The notes under the pieces: generated by a model
Databases searched by the model: none
What the model saw: only the letters and a program-made list of their open reading frames with translations
What the model was told of the DNA's origin: nothing
Made by a program: the position numbers and the translations under genes
In this document: piece after piece, positions 18,366 through 26,670 of the stretch
How the letters are laid out: the number at the start of each line of letters is the position of its first letter
Position numbering within the stretch: the stretch's first letter is position 1
Assembly (NCBI GenBank): GCA_012295225.1
Contig: WMKK01000003.1
Coordinates: 351,656 to 415,655, forward strand
DNA: 64,000 nucleotides
Reading direction: 5' to 3'
Source of the DNA: Ostreococcus mediterraneus
Lineage: Eukaryota > Chlorophyta > Mamiellophyceae > Mamiellales > Bathycoccaceae

Positions 18366-19370
18366 TTAATCGGCCCACGCGTCGTCGTCGTCTTCCCAAA
18401 ATCGACGCACGGAGTCGATGGCGCTTTGCAACACTGGTCGGTTGACGAGCTTGCGGCGACGCATGGACGACTTTCCGGCGCGCGCATCGACGTCATTCTC
18501 AAGCTTTAAGTTTGGACCGTTGAGGTAGGCGAGCAGGGCGCCACCGACGAGGCCACCGCCGTGGCCCCAATTGTCGATGCGACGACTCGTGAGGCCAAAC
18601 ATCGTGTTCACCGCAAGCGCCGTACCGAGCGATTGTAATTGCATGTCCGCTCGTTCGCCCAAGTAGCGTTTATGACGCTGTAGATACACCGCGAGCGCGC
18701 CTGCGAGGCCGAAAATAGCTCCACTCGCGCCGACGCTAGTCGACGGACAGAATCGATAACTCGCGTAGTTGCCGGCGACGCCCGCGCCCAAATACACCGC
18801 CATAAACTGTTCGCGCCCAAACGTCGCCTCCATCATCGGTCCGATGCTATTTAACGAGTACATGTTCACTAACAAGTGCGACAATCCTCCATGCAGGGCT
18901 ATCGGGGTGACCAATCGCCACATTTGCCCCGCGGCGATGGACGCGTTCACCTTGGCCCCGAGCGCAGTGAGCGCTTGCCCGCTCAAAATCTGCAGCGCAT
19001 ACGCCCCCACCGTCGTCGCCATGATTGCATCCGTGCACACGCGGTCGGGATTTTGAAAAGGTCCCGGCTGCGGTGCGCGTCGCGAGCGCGGACGCGCGTG
19101 GTACGTGCCTCCGTACGCGCTCGCGCCCAACGCGACGGCTGACGCCGCCGCCTGCGCCGTCCCCATGCCTCGCGCGCACACGCCGCCAATCACCTTTGCC
19201 CGCGCAAACAACGAATGCGAGTGCGAGTGCGAACTCGCCCGCGCCGCCCCATCGCTCGCGCCAGGAACGCGCGAACGGTACTGTATCGGTCGTCCTCGAC
19301 GCCGCGCGTGGCGATGGTTACCCCACGACGATTGACCACCCCCGAACGACGACGACGACGACGACGACAT
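18366..19370 (-). CDS. Rhomboid-family intramembrane serine protease, probably plastid
   Basis: A 334-residue protein from the ATG at 19370. The N-terminal ~110 residues are Ser/Arg/Ala-rich and probably a transit peptide. The membrane part contains the rhomboid features 'WRLVTPIALHGGLSHLLVNMYSL' (151-173), the catalytic serine in GASGAIFG (Ser216) and the catalytic histidine in 'NWGHGGGLVGG' (His270). Both residues of the Ser-His dyad are therefore present and the protein should be an active protease. The C-terminus is a charged soluble tail ending 'WEDDDDAWAD'. It is divergent from the DUF2358 gene; an ATG for that gene overlaps this start codon in a CATG palindrome at 19368-19371. Confidence 0.85.
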   Translation of the reverse strand: MSSSSSSSFGGGQSSWGNHRHARRRGRPIQYRSRVPGASDGAARASSHSHSHSLFARAKVIGGVCARGMGTAQAAASAVALGASAYGGTYHARPRSRRAPQPGPFQNPDRVCTDAIMATTVGAYALQILSGQALTALGAKVNASIAAGQMWRLVTPIALHGGLSHLLVNMYSLNSIGPMMEATFGREQFMAVYLGAGVAGNYASYRFCPSTSVGASGAIFGLAGALAVYLQRHKRYLGERADMQLQSLGTALAVNTMFGLTSRRIDNWGHGGGLVGGALLAYLNGPNLKLENDVDARAGKSSMRRRKLVNRPVLQSAIDSVRRFWEDDDDAWAD

Positions 19371-19494
19371 GCGTGCGAACGCCGCGATATGCGCTGTGCG
19401 ATTCAACGCCGAGCTCTTCCGCGCCTCGCCTGTCGCTACGCCGCACAACGCGTCGACGTGTCGACGTGCAGCTTTGTGGCGCTATCCACACAAG

Positions 19495-19813
19495 ATGCCT
19501 CTCATGAACGTCAACGCGCGCGTCAGCGTCGTCGCGCGCGCACCGACGCGCGGTAACGCCGCGAACGCGTCATCGTCGTCGTCGTCGTCATCATCGTCGT
19601 CGTCGGTGCGGTCGTCGCGCGGCGGTGCGCGCGACGTGCGTCGCGAACGTCATGTTTGCGCTCGGCGCGTTCTCGTTCGTGCCGACGCCGATGGCGACGA
19701 CGCGTCGTTGGCGTCGGCGTCGACGACGCCAACGACGACGGATGATTTAGGATTGAAAGCTGCGTGGTACGGCGCGGAGGCGTTCGGCAAGGTGATTGGT
19801 GGAGGCGACGCGA

Positions 19814-19848
<35 letters not shown>

Positions 19849-20499
19849 CCGACGTCGCGAGAGGCTGCCCTCGCGTCCATTCGTGCGGATTACGACGAAG
19901 ACTATTTCGTCAGTGGGCGCGGAACGTTGTCTGCGTATGCGCCAGATTGCGTGTTCGCGGACCCGTTCGTGTCGTTCGCGGGTGTCGATCGGTTCAAGCA
20001 AAACGTGGGTAACTTGGGAGGCTTGATGCGCGAAATCGATTTAAACGTCACAGAGTTCACCGAGACGAACGAAGGCTTGCAAACGGAGTGGCGGTTCACG
20101 TGTATTTTGGACTTGCCTTGGCGACCACGATTGTCCGCCAAGGGTGGGACCACGCACGTGATTGACAAGACGACGAATTTGGTCGTGAGGCACTACGAGC
20201 GATGGGACGTGGAACCAGCCAAGGTGCTCAAGCAGTTGTTCGTGCCGGCGTCGAAGGTGCCCGAATCGCAAGCGGAAGTGTTTATGATGAGCGCTACATC
20301 TGGTGATGTCGTTGGTGCGCTCGGTGCGATCGCGCCTGTGTTGTTAAAGGTGTCTGCGCCTTTGTGGTTGACGTCCGCGGCGCTGCGCGGCGTGACGCAT
20401 TCAGAGTCCACGGGAATCGAAAACGCGTTCGGTTGGTTTTTTACGCTCGCGTTGATTGGACAAGTCGCAAAATTTCTGCGCGGGGTCGGGATGAGTTAA
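19495..20499 (+). CDS. DUF2358 (SnoaL/NTF2-like) plastid protein
   Basis: A 334-residue protein read from the ATG at 19495 (MPLMNVNARV...), which leaves 124 bp to the divergent rhomboid start. An earlier in-frame ATG at 19369 would add 42 residues but overlaps the neighbour's start codon. The N-terminus has a poly-Ser and Arg-rich tract typical of plastid targeting. The domain 'IRADYDEDYFVSGRGTLSAYAPDCVFADPFVSFAGVDRFKQNVGNL' is characteristic of DUF2358, an NTF2-like cone-shaped fold found in plants and cyanobacteria with no firm function. One or two hydrophobic segments lie near the C-terminus (about 275-330), so it may be membrane-attached. A four-fold SA repeat interrupts the linker. Confidence 0.8.
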
Positions 20500-20562
20500 C
20501 TGTTGTTCTAGCTAGAGTTGGTAGGTTACAAGTTGTAATTTTGCTAAAGAAAGATGAGCCGC

Positions 20563-21987
20563 TTAGTGTCCTCGTTTCGGTCGTTGGGCTTTGCGCCCCG
20601 ATGGCTCGTCAGCCTTACGCTTCAAAGTCTGCGCCGCATGTTCTTGCTTGATGACCATGGTCGCAGCCGGGGTCGCCGCAGCTGTGACTGGGGTCGCCAA
20701 GACTGGCGTTTCAGTCTTGACAACTACATCACTCGATTTCTTAGCCTCGACGTCCGCCATGCCCGGAATGTATCCCGGAGTCTTGCCCTTCGCCACAAGA
20801 CGCTCATACACTGCCACAAGGTCCTTACGTGCGCGCAATAGCTCAATCGTTTCTTCACGCAATTTTAACCAACCCGCGCACACGGCGTGCGTATTCATTA
20901 CTGGCGTGGATACGCCGAGGTCTTCCAGCGCTTGGTCGATGCGCTTGCCAAATCGCGGACCGCCTTGCGCTTGAATCGCTTGCTCGTTGGCGACGGCAAT
21001 AAAGTGCGCGCCGCGAAGGTACGCACCGGATTTTAACGCCGCCGACCCCTTCGTGGGCAACTCCGGCGCTAATGTTTCGAAATCCGCACGCACTTCATCG
21101 ATGGACAGTGGTCGCTCAACGACTTGAGATCGACCTTGAGCAAACACAGCCGCGGCGCGCTGCAACAACGCTTGGTTCTCCGTCCGTCTGCGCTTTTCAA
21201 TCTCTCTCACCTTGTTCAAAATTTCAGCTTCCTCTTTCATTTCGCCATTCGTGCGATTCAACAACGTATTCAACGCCACCTTGCGATCGTACTCGTGTTG
21301 CGGGTTGAACGGCATCTTTACGATTTGATGCGTCGCCGCTTCCTCTGGTGTCTCGGCCCGTGCCTCGATGAGCGTCTTCGCTATGGTGTAATATCGCACC
21401 TTCAAATCATCTACACTTCGCGCCTTGGAGCCTTCGAATGACCATCGATCTTGTACGATAATGAACCTCAAGTCGAACCGCGCGAGAAGCTCAAACAAGT
21501 AGTCGGTCTCCTCCTTGCTCCAAGACTCGTCCAACAGTTTTAACCGCTGTTCATACTCCTCATTAGTGTAAGTGATCATATCAATCTTCTTGTTATACTT
21601 GGCAAAAGCGTAATCACCGCCCACATCACCACCATTCGTGCCCATTAACGTCTGTTGCGCGCCCCCGATGGCTTTCTTCACCCAATGCTTCAGTTGCAAC
21701 GAATCCGTTCTCGCACTATTCCTAAACGGCTGCCACTGCCAAGTCACCGTTCTCGCCGTAATCTTACGTTTATCCTTCAACCCATGTAACGTCACCGCGG
21801 TCGGCATCACCGGTGCGCGCGCGTCGCCATCGTGCACCGACGTCCCGCGCGTGATCTGCCACACCTCTCGACTGATCCCTTTCGGTGGCTTCTCCGCCCC
21901 CGCATTGGCGCGTTTCTTGGGTTTCCCCGCCAGCGCTCCCGAGCCGACGCCTCGGGGGATGCCCAAGATGTCTTTCGCGTCGCCCAT
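20563..21987 (-). CDS. SWC4: SWC4/DMAP1 (Eaf2) subunit of SWR1 and NuA4 complexes
   Basis: A 474-residue protein starting MGDAKDILGI at 21987, the typical DMAP1/SWC4 opening. It continues with 'ISREVWQITRG', 'WQWQPFRNSARTDSLQLKHWVK' and a SANT/Myb-like domain at about 152-205 (SWSKEETDYLFELLARFDLRF...QDRW). The C-terminal helical region contains 'PELPTKGSAALKSGAYLRG'. In other eukaryotes this protein is shared by the NuA4 histone acetyltransferase and the SWR1 H2A.Z-exchange complexes. The tail (about 430-474) is Lys/Arg-rich and may be a nuclear localisation signal. The gene is divergent from the ING-SGF29 gene, 137 bp away, so both may use one promoter. Confidence 0.93.
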   Translation of the reverse strand: MGDAKDILGIPRGVGSGALAGKPKKRANAGAEKPPKGISREVWQITRGTSVHDGDARAPVMPTAVTLHGLKDKRKITARTVTWQWQPFRNSARTDSLQLKHWVKKAIGGAQQTLMGTNGGDVGGDYAFAKYNKKIDMITYTNEEYEQRLKLLDESWSKEETDYLFELLARFDLRFIIVQDRWSFEGSKARSVDDLKVRYYTIAKTLIEARAETPEEAATHQIVKMPFNPQHEYDRKVALNTLLNRTNGEMKEEAEILNKVREIEKRRRTENQALLQRAAAVFAQGRSQVVERPLSIDEVRADFETLAPELPTKGSAALKSGAYLRGAHFIAVANEQAIQAQGGPRFGKRIDQALEDLGVSTPVMNTHAVCAGWLKLREETIELLRARKDLVAVYERLVAKGKTPGYIPGMADVEAKKSSDVVVKTETPVLATPVTAAATPAATMVIKQEHAAQTLKRKADEPSGRKAQRPKRGH

Positions 21988-22124
21988 GTCCGCCTGCGCG
22001 CGCGCGTGCGACGACTTTTGACGGCGATTCGAGCGTGCATTTTGGATTTACCCCAATTCCCAACCGTGACGCAATGCGCGAAAGCGTGCGCGTCAAACCT
22101 CGACGCAGGCGCGTTGGCGACACC

Positions 22125-23231
22125 ATGGCGGACGGCATAACGTCGGCGACGTATCTAGAAAAGTTTATCGATGGTGCGTGAGGCTCGATCGATCGTCGAC
22201 GCGCGCGTATGCGTCATATAGGATGTGATTGTGCTGCTGACCGATGCCGATGCTGCGCGTTGATGGCGTTGTTTGTGCTCGCGCGCGCGATGAGACTGAC
22301 GGTTTCGTGTGATTTTTTCTGGCACGCAGCGTTGGCGGATGTGCCTGCGGAGTTACAGCGCATCCTGGCGACGATAGGTGAACTCGATAAGCGTAATTCG
22401 CGGTTGAGCGAAGAAGCGCGGGAGAAGACGGAGGCGTGCGCGACGGCGACGAGCGCAAACGCTCGAGGCGCGCGGCAGGGAGATTTGGATCAGGTGAAGA
22501 CGCTACGAGAAGAGATTGAGAATTTGCATTCAAGCATGACGCTGATTGCGAACGAGAAGATTCGATTAGCGCAGATGGCGTTGGAGTTGGTCAAAGGGAA
22601 CGCCGCCGTGTTGGACGAAGAGTTGAAGACGTTTCACAAAGAATTAGAAGAGCAAGGTATTAACGTCGAAGACGAGCTCGATGGCGATGGATATGGGGCA
22701 CCATACCAACCTCAGTATCATCACAAGGCACACAGAGTGCAGCAGCACAGTCGACCGCAACCACGCGTCCCGGATTACGTCGCGCGTCCCGGACAAGAAG
22801 TGAGCTCGATGGAGGTCGGCGACTTGGTCGCCGCAAATGTGGGCGTGTTGAGTCACGGTGCGGGCGCGCAAGAGTGGATTGTCGCCACCGTGACGCGATA
22901 CTCACGCACCGAAGGTGTGTTTGAAATCGTTGATGCGGATGAAGAAGCCGAAAAACATGTGTACAGACTACCGCAAAAGTACGTCATTCCGTTGCCTAAA
23001 ACGGCATCCGTGCGCCAATCGCAAAACTTCCCGGTTGGTACGAGCGTTTTGGCTGTGTATCCAAACACGACAACGTTTTACAAGGCCAAGGTCGTGCAAC
23101 CGGCGAGGCGATTACCGAACGCAGAGTACGGCGAGTTTGTTTTAGAATTTGAAGACGACGGGGACGCTGACGGGCAAGCGCATCGCGCGGTTCCATTCAG
23201 GCACGTAGTATTGTTCCAGCGTTCGAATTGA
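22125..23231 (+). CDS. ING N-terminal domain fused to SGF29 tandem Tudor domain (one intron)
   Basis: Two exons, 22125-22173 and 22330-23231, joined in phase 1, give 316 residues starting MADGITSATYLEKFID. About residues 8-135 match the ING-family N-terminal helical domain ('YLEKFIDALADVPAELQR', 'ATIGELDKRN', 'ANEKIRLAQMALELV'). About 175-316 match the SGF29 C-terminal tandem Tudor domain ('PDYVARPGQEV', 'EWIVATVTRYSRTEGVFEIVDADEE', 'YVIPLP', 'TSVLAVYPNTTTFYKAKVV'), the H3K4me2/3 reader of SAGA. The PHD finger expected at the end of an ING protein is absent. The spliced start is preferred over the ORF starting inside the intron because it supplies the ING motif. Likely a histone acetyltransferase-complex subunit. 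Confidence 0.85.
22174..22329 (+). other. Intron of the ING-SGF29 gene
   Basis: 156 bp, donor GTGCGTGAG, branch motif ACTGAC with its adenine at 22299 (30 nt before the end), acceptor CACGCAG. Removing it joins 'KFID' to 'ALADVPAELQR' in frame and restores the ING-domain reading. Confidence 0.85.
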
Positions 23232-23395
23232 GGTCAAGGTGTAATTATATTAAACCGTTTGTATAGCAGCAAGCAATGAGTGTGTGCCCAACTCAATATT
23301 TAGATGTGTAGCGAGCGTATTGTGGATGAACAGAGTCGATCCGACGTGTGTTGTTTGTGTTATCTAAAAGACGTACGCGTTCGCGGCGCTTGAAA

Positions 23396-23396
23396 N
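23396..23396. other. Ambiguous base (N)
   Basis: A single undetermined base in the intergenic stretch between the ING-SGF29 stop and the thioredoxin stop; no gene is affected. Confidence 0.99.
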
Positions 23397-23430
23397 CCCC
23401 GCCTCTCGCGCAAGTAATAGAAACCCTTGT

Positions 23431-23910
23431 TTACTTTGCCGGCGCGGCGATACCAGCGTGTTGTGTCACCCAAACCTTGAGCTTATCGTACGAGATCGCC
23501 CCTTCGTTCTTCGATTCTTCCACGCACACGCCATCCTTGAACATGATGAGCGTCGGCAACCCGTACACCTTGTACTTCTCCACCAAAGCCGGATTCCCAT
23601 CGCATTCAATCTTCACCACCTTCAGCGCATCACCATACTCCACATCTGCCTTTTCTACAATCTTCCCAATCAGCTTACACGGCCCGCACCAGCTCGCCCA
23701 GAAATCAACCAACACCGGCGTCGTCGAGCCCAACACCTCGGCGTCGAACGACGCCTCGTCAACCTCCCGCAACCCCGCGCGCGCGAGCACGCCGCCCGCA
23801 CGTTTCGTCGCACCACCGCGCACCGCGCTCGACGCGCATCGTCGCGCGCCACCACGCATCGCCACACCGCGAGACGCACCGCGCACCGGCGCTATCGTCG
23901 ACGTCGTCAT
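23431..23910 (-). CDS. Plastid thioredoxin (x-type-like)
   Basis: A 159-residue protein starting at the ATG at 23910. The first ~45 residues (Thr/Ser/Arg/Ala/Gly-rich) are a probable chloroplast transit peptide. The thioredoxin fold follows with the redox site WCGPC at 74-78 and the cis-proline segment 'VYGLPTLIMFKDG'. Residues 'GPCKLIGKIVE...EYGDALKVVKIECDGNPALVEKYKVYGLPT' and 'EGAISYDKLK' resemble plant thioredoxin x more than m or f, though this subtype call is by recognition only. Function: reduction of plastid target disulfides, possibly peroxiredoxins. It is convergent with the ING-SGF29 gene (199 bp between stops). Confidence 0.88.
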   Translation of the reverse strand: MTTSTIAPVRGASRGVAMRGGARRCASSAVRGGATKRAGGVLARAGLREVDEASFDAEVLGSTTPVLVDFWASWCGPCKLIGKIVEKADVEYGDALKVVKIECDGNPALVEKYKVYGLPTLIMFKDGVCVEESKNEGAISYDKLKVWVTQHAGIAAPAK

Positions 23911-24657
23911 CGCTCGCGATCGGATGCGAATGCAATCACGCCGCGTCGTCGCGCGTCCTCACGCACGCGAAATACACCCCGACCGCCGTTCGCACGCGAC
24001 GCACACACTGAATGCGTTTAACACACCGCGCCGCGTTTACGCCGCGTCGCGCTCTCGCGCCGTTCGCGCGCGACGGCGATCGATGACGTGGCCGCGAATC
24101 CCAGGGTGGGGGTACACACACCTCTCTATGCATTGTATGTACCCCTCCCATATGTCACCAGTCATTGACTCGTCGCGACCAGGGGATATCCACCACCGAT
24201 CGACATCGATATTCCGCATCGCGCGATCGATATTCCACATCGATCGATCGCGAACGTCATCGATGCGGAATATCGATGTCGATCGAGCGCGCGATCGACG
24301 CATCCGGGTGCCCGCGCGGTGCCGAGCGCCGACGCGAGTCCTCGACGCGTCGACGCCGCGCACGAACCCGCGACGACGACGACGACGGGTGCGCACGGCG
24401 ATCACCGAACGCACGAAGCGTTTTCTCACGCATATTTCCACGCGCGCCAGAGCCCCACGCGAGGCGCGCGCGCACGATACGGGCGCGCGTGACTGTCGGA
24501 TTCGGATTCGCGCGCCGCGTTTGAATCGCATTCGCGCGGTCGACGCACGCGCGGCGCGCGCGCGTTCCGGTTGACGACGGCGACGACGACGACGACGCGC
24601 GCGCGCGTAGACGCACGCGGAGGCGAGTTGAGTGATTTCACGACGCATTCACGCGGC
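23911..24657. promoter_or_regulatory. Divergent promoter region between thioredoxin and GATA genes
   Basis: A 747-base stretch between two divergent start codons. It contains an imperfect stem (GGTGGGGGTACA near 24105, mirrored by TGTACCCCTCCCA near 24150) and a cluster of GATATTCC elements forming a long inverted repeat (annotated separately). The remainder is CG-alternating sequence with a poly-CGACGACG run near 24370-24390 and another near 24585. ORFs through it are low-complexity Arg-rich shadows. No RNA gene is seen. Confidence 0.5.
24197..24285. repeat. 25-bp perfect inverted repeat with GATATTCC elements
   Basis: The 25 bases at 24197-24221 are the exact reverse complement of 24261-24285, separated by 39 bases. 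The arm core is CGATATTCCGCATCG. A third, near-identical copy (CGATATTCCACATCG) lies in the spacer at about 24228-24242 in the same direction as the left arm. The set lies about 370-460 bases from both divergent start codons. Confidence 0.9.
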
Positions 24658-25674
24658 ATGGCGAACGCGAGGTGCGTACGCGCGCGATGAGAGACGCGAA
24701 TGCGACGATGACGCGCTGGCGGCGTAACGGACACTGGTGCACTTTTGTGCGCGCTGACTGACGCTCTTTTGCGTTTCTTTCGCGCTCGCGACGACTAGGA
24801 TGACGCGCGATGATGCGAATGATCGAAGTGCGACGTTTGCGACGATTAAGCCGTATGCGTTCGCGACAAAGGTAGGCGTGCGCGCGTGTTTCGTTCGGGG
24901 ACGTCGAACGCGGGCGTCGCGAACGCTGACTCGCCGGCGGGACGTTTCGTCGCGTTTCGTCGATGACTGACGGGTGTCGTGCGCGCGCATTTGTAGATGT
25001 TTACCCCGGGTGCGATGACGCCGTCGAATGCGTTGACGACGAATGGGGGGTCGTACGACCCGATGGGGTTTTTGAATGGCGTATACGCCTCCGCGGCGCG
25101 TCGACGCGACAGGTCATCCGTGGAGTCGGATGACACCACCGACGCGGGACGACGACGCTCGGCGACGTTCTCGTCGCTCTCGGCGAAACCCGGTGCGGAG
25201 CGCGAGAACGATGCGTTGCCTGAAGCAGGCGTCACGTGTGCGTGTTGTCGCACGCAAAAGACGCCGTTATGGAGAAACGGTCCGACGGGCGCCAAGACGT
25301 TGTGCAACGCGTGCGGCGTGCGCTTTAAAAACGGGCGCATCGTCGTCGACGGCGCGTCTGGTGATGTCATCGCCGTGCCCGCGCCCGGTCGTAAACGACC
25401 GGCGCCGACAGAGATTGGTGACGCGACGCAGCACGTGAAGAAACACGCCGGGCACAACGCTCAAAAGTCCGCGGCGGCGGCGTTTCGCGGGTCGTCGTTT
25501 GGGTACAAGCGCGTGCACGACGGGCGATTGTTTGAGCTCGAACGAGTGGGCGCGCGCCACGCGTTTCCTCGCGTGCACAGCGCCACGATTCTCACCGATT
25601 ACGATGGTGCGGTATTGCTCATGTTGTTGCACGATGGTGATGATCAGAGCGACGATGAAGACACGGTCGATTAA
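24658..25674 (+). CDS. GATA-type zinc-finger transcription factor (three exons)
   Basis: Exons 24658-24671, 24799-24871 and 24997-25674 give 254 residues starting [15 protein letters not shown]. The GATA finger is C-x2-C-x18-C-x2-C with Cys110, Cys113, Cys132 and Cys135 and the core '[23 protein letters not shown]', the plant-type 18-residue loop. It should bind WGATAR sites in the nucleus. A Lys/Arg-rich stretch follows the finger, and an acidic C-terminus ends '[11 protein letters not shown]'. If only the last exon is read, the protein starts at [10 protein letters not shown]. The two upstream exons are supported by in-frame phases and by branch/acceptor signals identical to the other introns of this window. 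The extreme 5' exon encodes only four and two-thirds codons. Confidence 0.8.
24672..24798 (+). other. Intron 1 of the GATA gene
   Basis: 127 bp, donor GTGCGTACG, branch motif ACTGAC with its adenine at 24761 (37 nt before the end), acceptor CGACTAG. Splicing joins AG to G to give an Arg codon, in frame with the next exon. Confidence 0.65.
24872..24996 (+). other. Intron 2 of the GATA gene
   Basis: 125 bp, donor GTAGGCGTG, branch motif ACTGAC with its adenine at 24970 (26 nt before the end), acceptor TTTGTAG. Phase 0. Confidence 0.75.
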
Positions 25675-25925
25675 AACCATCGCGTGTCTCAACAATTGTA
25701 TTCGCGTCTTGTACAACGTTCTCGTTTTGTTTTTCTCGCCGCGGGATGGACGTCCGTCCCGATGGTTTCCTATATAAAATAAACGCGCCTCAGCGCGTGT
25801 ACTCTATACTTCAATTCTTTCACGATTTTGTACGAGTTCAAGCTCGCGCGAATCGCGTGCATGGCTATCAAATGTCTGTTGTAATTAAAAGAAATTTTCA
25901 TTGACGGTCGCGCTCCGCTCGCGTT

Positions 25926-26609
25926 TTAATGGTCCATAAACTTATCCATCGCCACCGAAAGCGCCGCCATGGTGCCGCACCCAATAGCCATACCGCTCGG
26001 TCCACCTGCGCGCGCCATGACGCCACCCGTAAAGCACCCAGCATAGGCGCTATTAGCTATATCGTGCTTCGCCCGCACCTTTTCCACGACGCATTCGCTC
26101 CCGGCGTACAACGCCCCGAACGCCGCGAATCCTTTCGCATAACTCCACGACCGCGCCCCCGCAGCTCGCGCACCAGCCTTGACCTGATCCATAATCTTCA
26201 CCTTTGGCGCATCCGGCGCCGCGATTTCCATCGGCTCGAACGCGCCGAACACGATACCCATCGCCGCCCCGAGCGCACCCCCGAGCACCGTGCTCATCAC
26301 CGTCTTCAGCGCGCAGTTATCCATGGCGTCTGCGGCGTAAATATCCTCAGGCGTGGGCATCTTCACGCGCTCATAGGTTTTACGCTTTGGTTTCTTCGAC
26401 GTCGCGCGCGCGGCGCCCTCGTTCGTGCCTTGCGTCGTCGACGGCGACGCTGAATCATCGGTCGACACTGGGAGCGATGTCGTGGCATCGTTCGCGCGGG
26501 ACCCGGCGCCGTGGTCGCCGTCGTTCGCGAGCGTCGTCGTCAGCGACGCGTGGGCGTCATCGAAGGCGGCGGAGGCGTCGTTCGAGGCGCTCGCGCGGTC
26601 GACGGACAT
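25926..26609 (-). CDS. Tim17/Tim22/Tim23 family translocase subunit (TIM22-like)
   Basis: 227 residues if translation starts at 26609 (MSVDRASASN). An in-frame ATG at 26672 would add 21 residues but overlaps the ATG of the divergent gene at 26671. The C-terminal ~125 residues have the family pattern of glycine-rich membrane helices: 'NCALKTVMSTVLGGALGAAMGIVFGAF', 'FAAFGALYAGSECVVEKVRAKHDIANSAYAGCFTGGVMARAGGP' and 'AIGCGTMAALSVAMD'. The 'ECVVEK.R.K.D..N...AG..TGG' segment is the Tim17/22/23 signature. Length and motif spacing favour TIM22, which inserts carrier proteins into the inner mitochondrial membrane, but a plastid relative cannot be excluded. The N-terminus is Ser/Thr/Asp-rich. Confidence 0.8.
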   Translation of the reverse strand: MSVDRASASNDASAAFDDAHASLTTTLANDGDHGAGSRANDATTSLPVSTDDSASPSTTQGTNEGAARATSKKPKRKTYERVKMPTPEDIYAADAMDNCALKTVMSTVLGGALGAAMGIVFGAFEPMEIAAPDAPKVKIMDQVKAGARAAGARSWSYAKGFAAFGALYAGSECVVEKVRAKHDIANSAYAGCFTGGVMARAGGPSGMAIGCGTMAALSVAMDKFMDH

Positions 26610-26670
26610 GGCGAGGCGTGCGGTCGCGCGCGCGCGAGTGAGGGAGCCGCCACAAACCTGCGCGCGCGAC

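Noticed and set aside
19571-19612. TCGTCG microsatellite runs (also 16440-16580, 57180-57380) as functional repeats
   Set aside because: They encode Ser or Asp/Thr runs in transit peptides or are antisense of them; common in GC-rich algal genes and not a distinct element.
22209-22329. ORF start inside the ING-SGF29 intron as true N-terminus
   Set aside because: It gives a Cys-rich stretch without similarity, whereas splicing 22173 to 22330 yields the ING motif in frame with good splice signals.
23348-24574. 408-codon plus-strand ORF covering the thioredoxin gene
   Set aside because: It runs antisense to thioredoxin, includes the undetermined base at 23396 and gives low-complexity Arg/Ser sequence.
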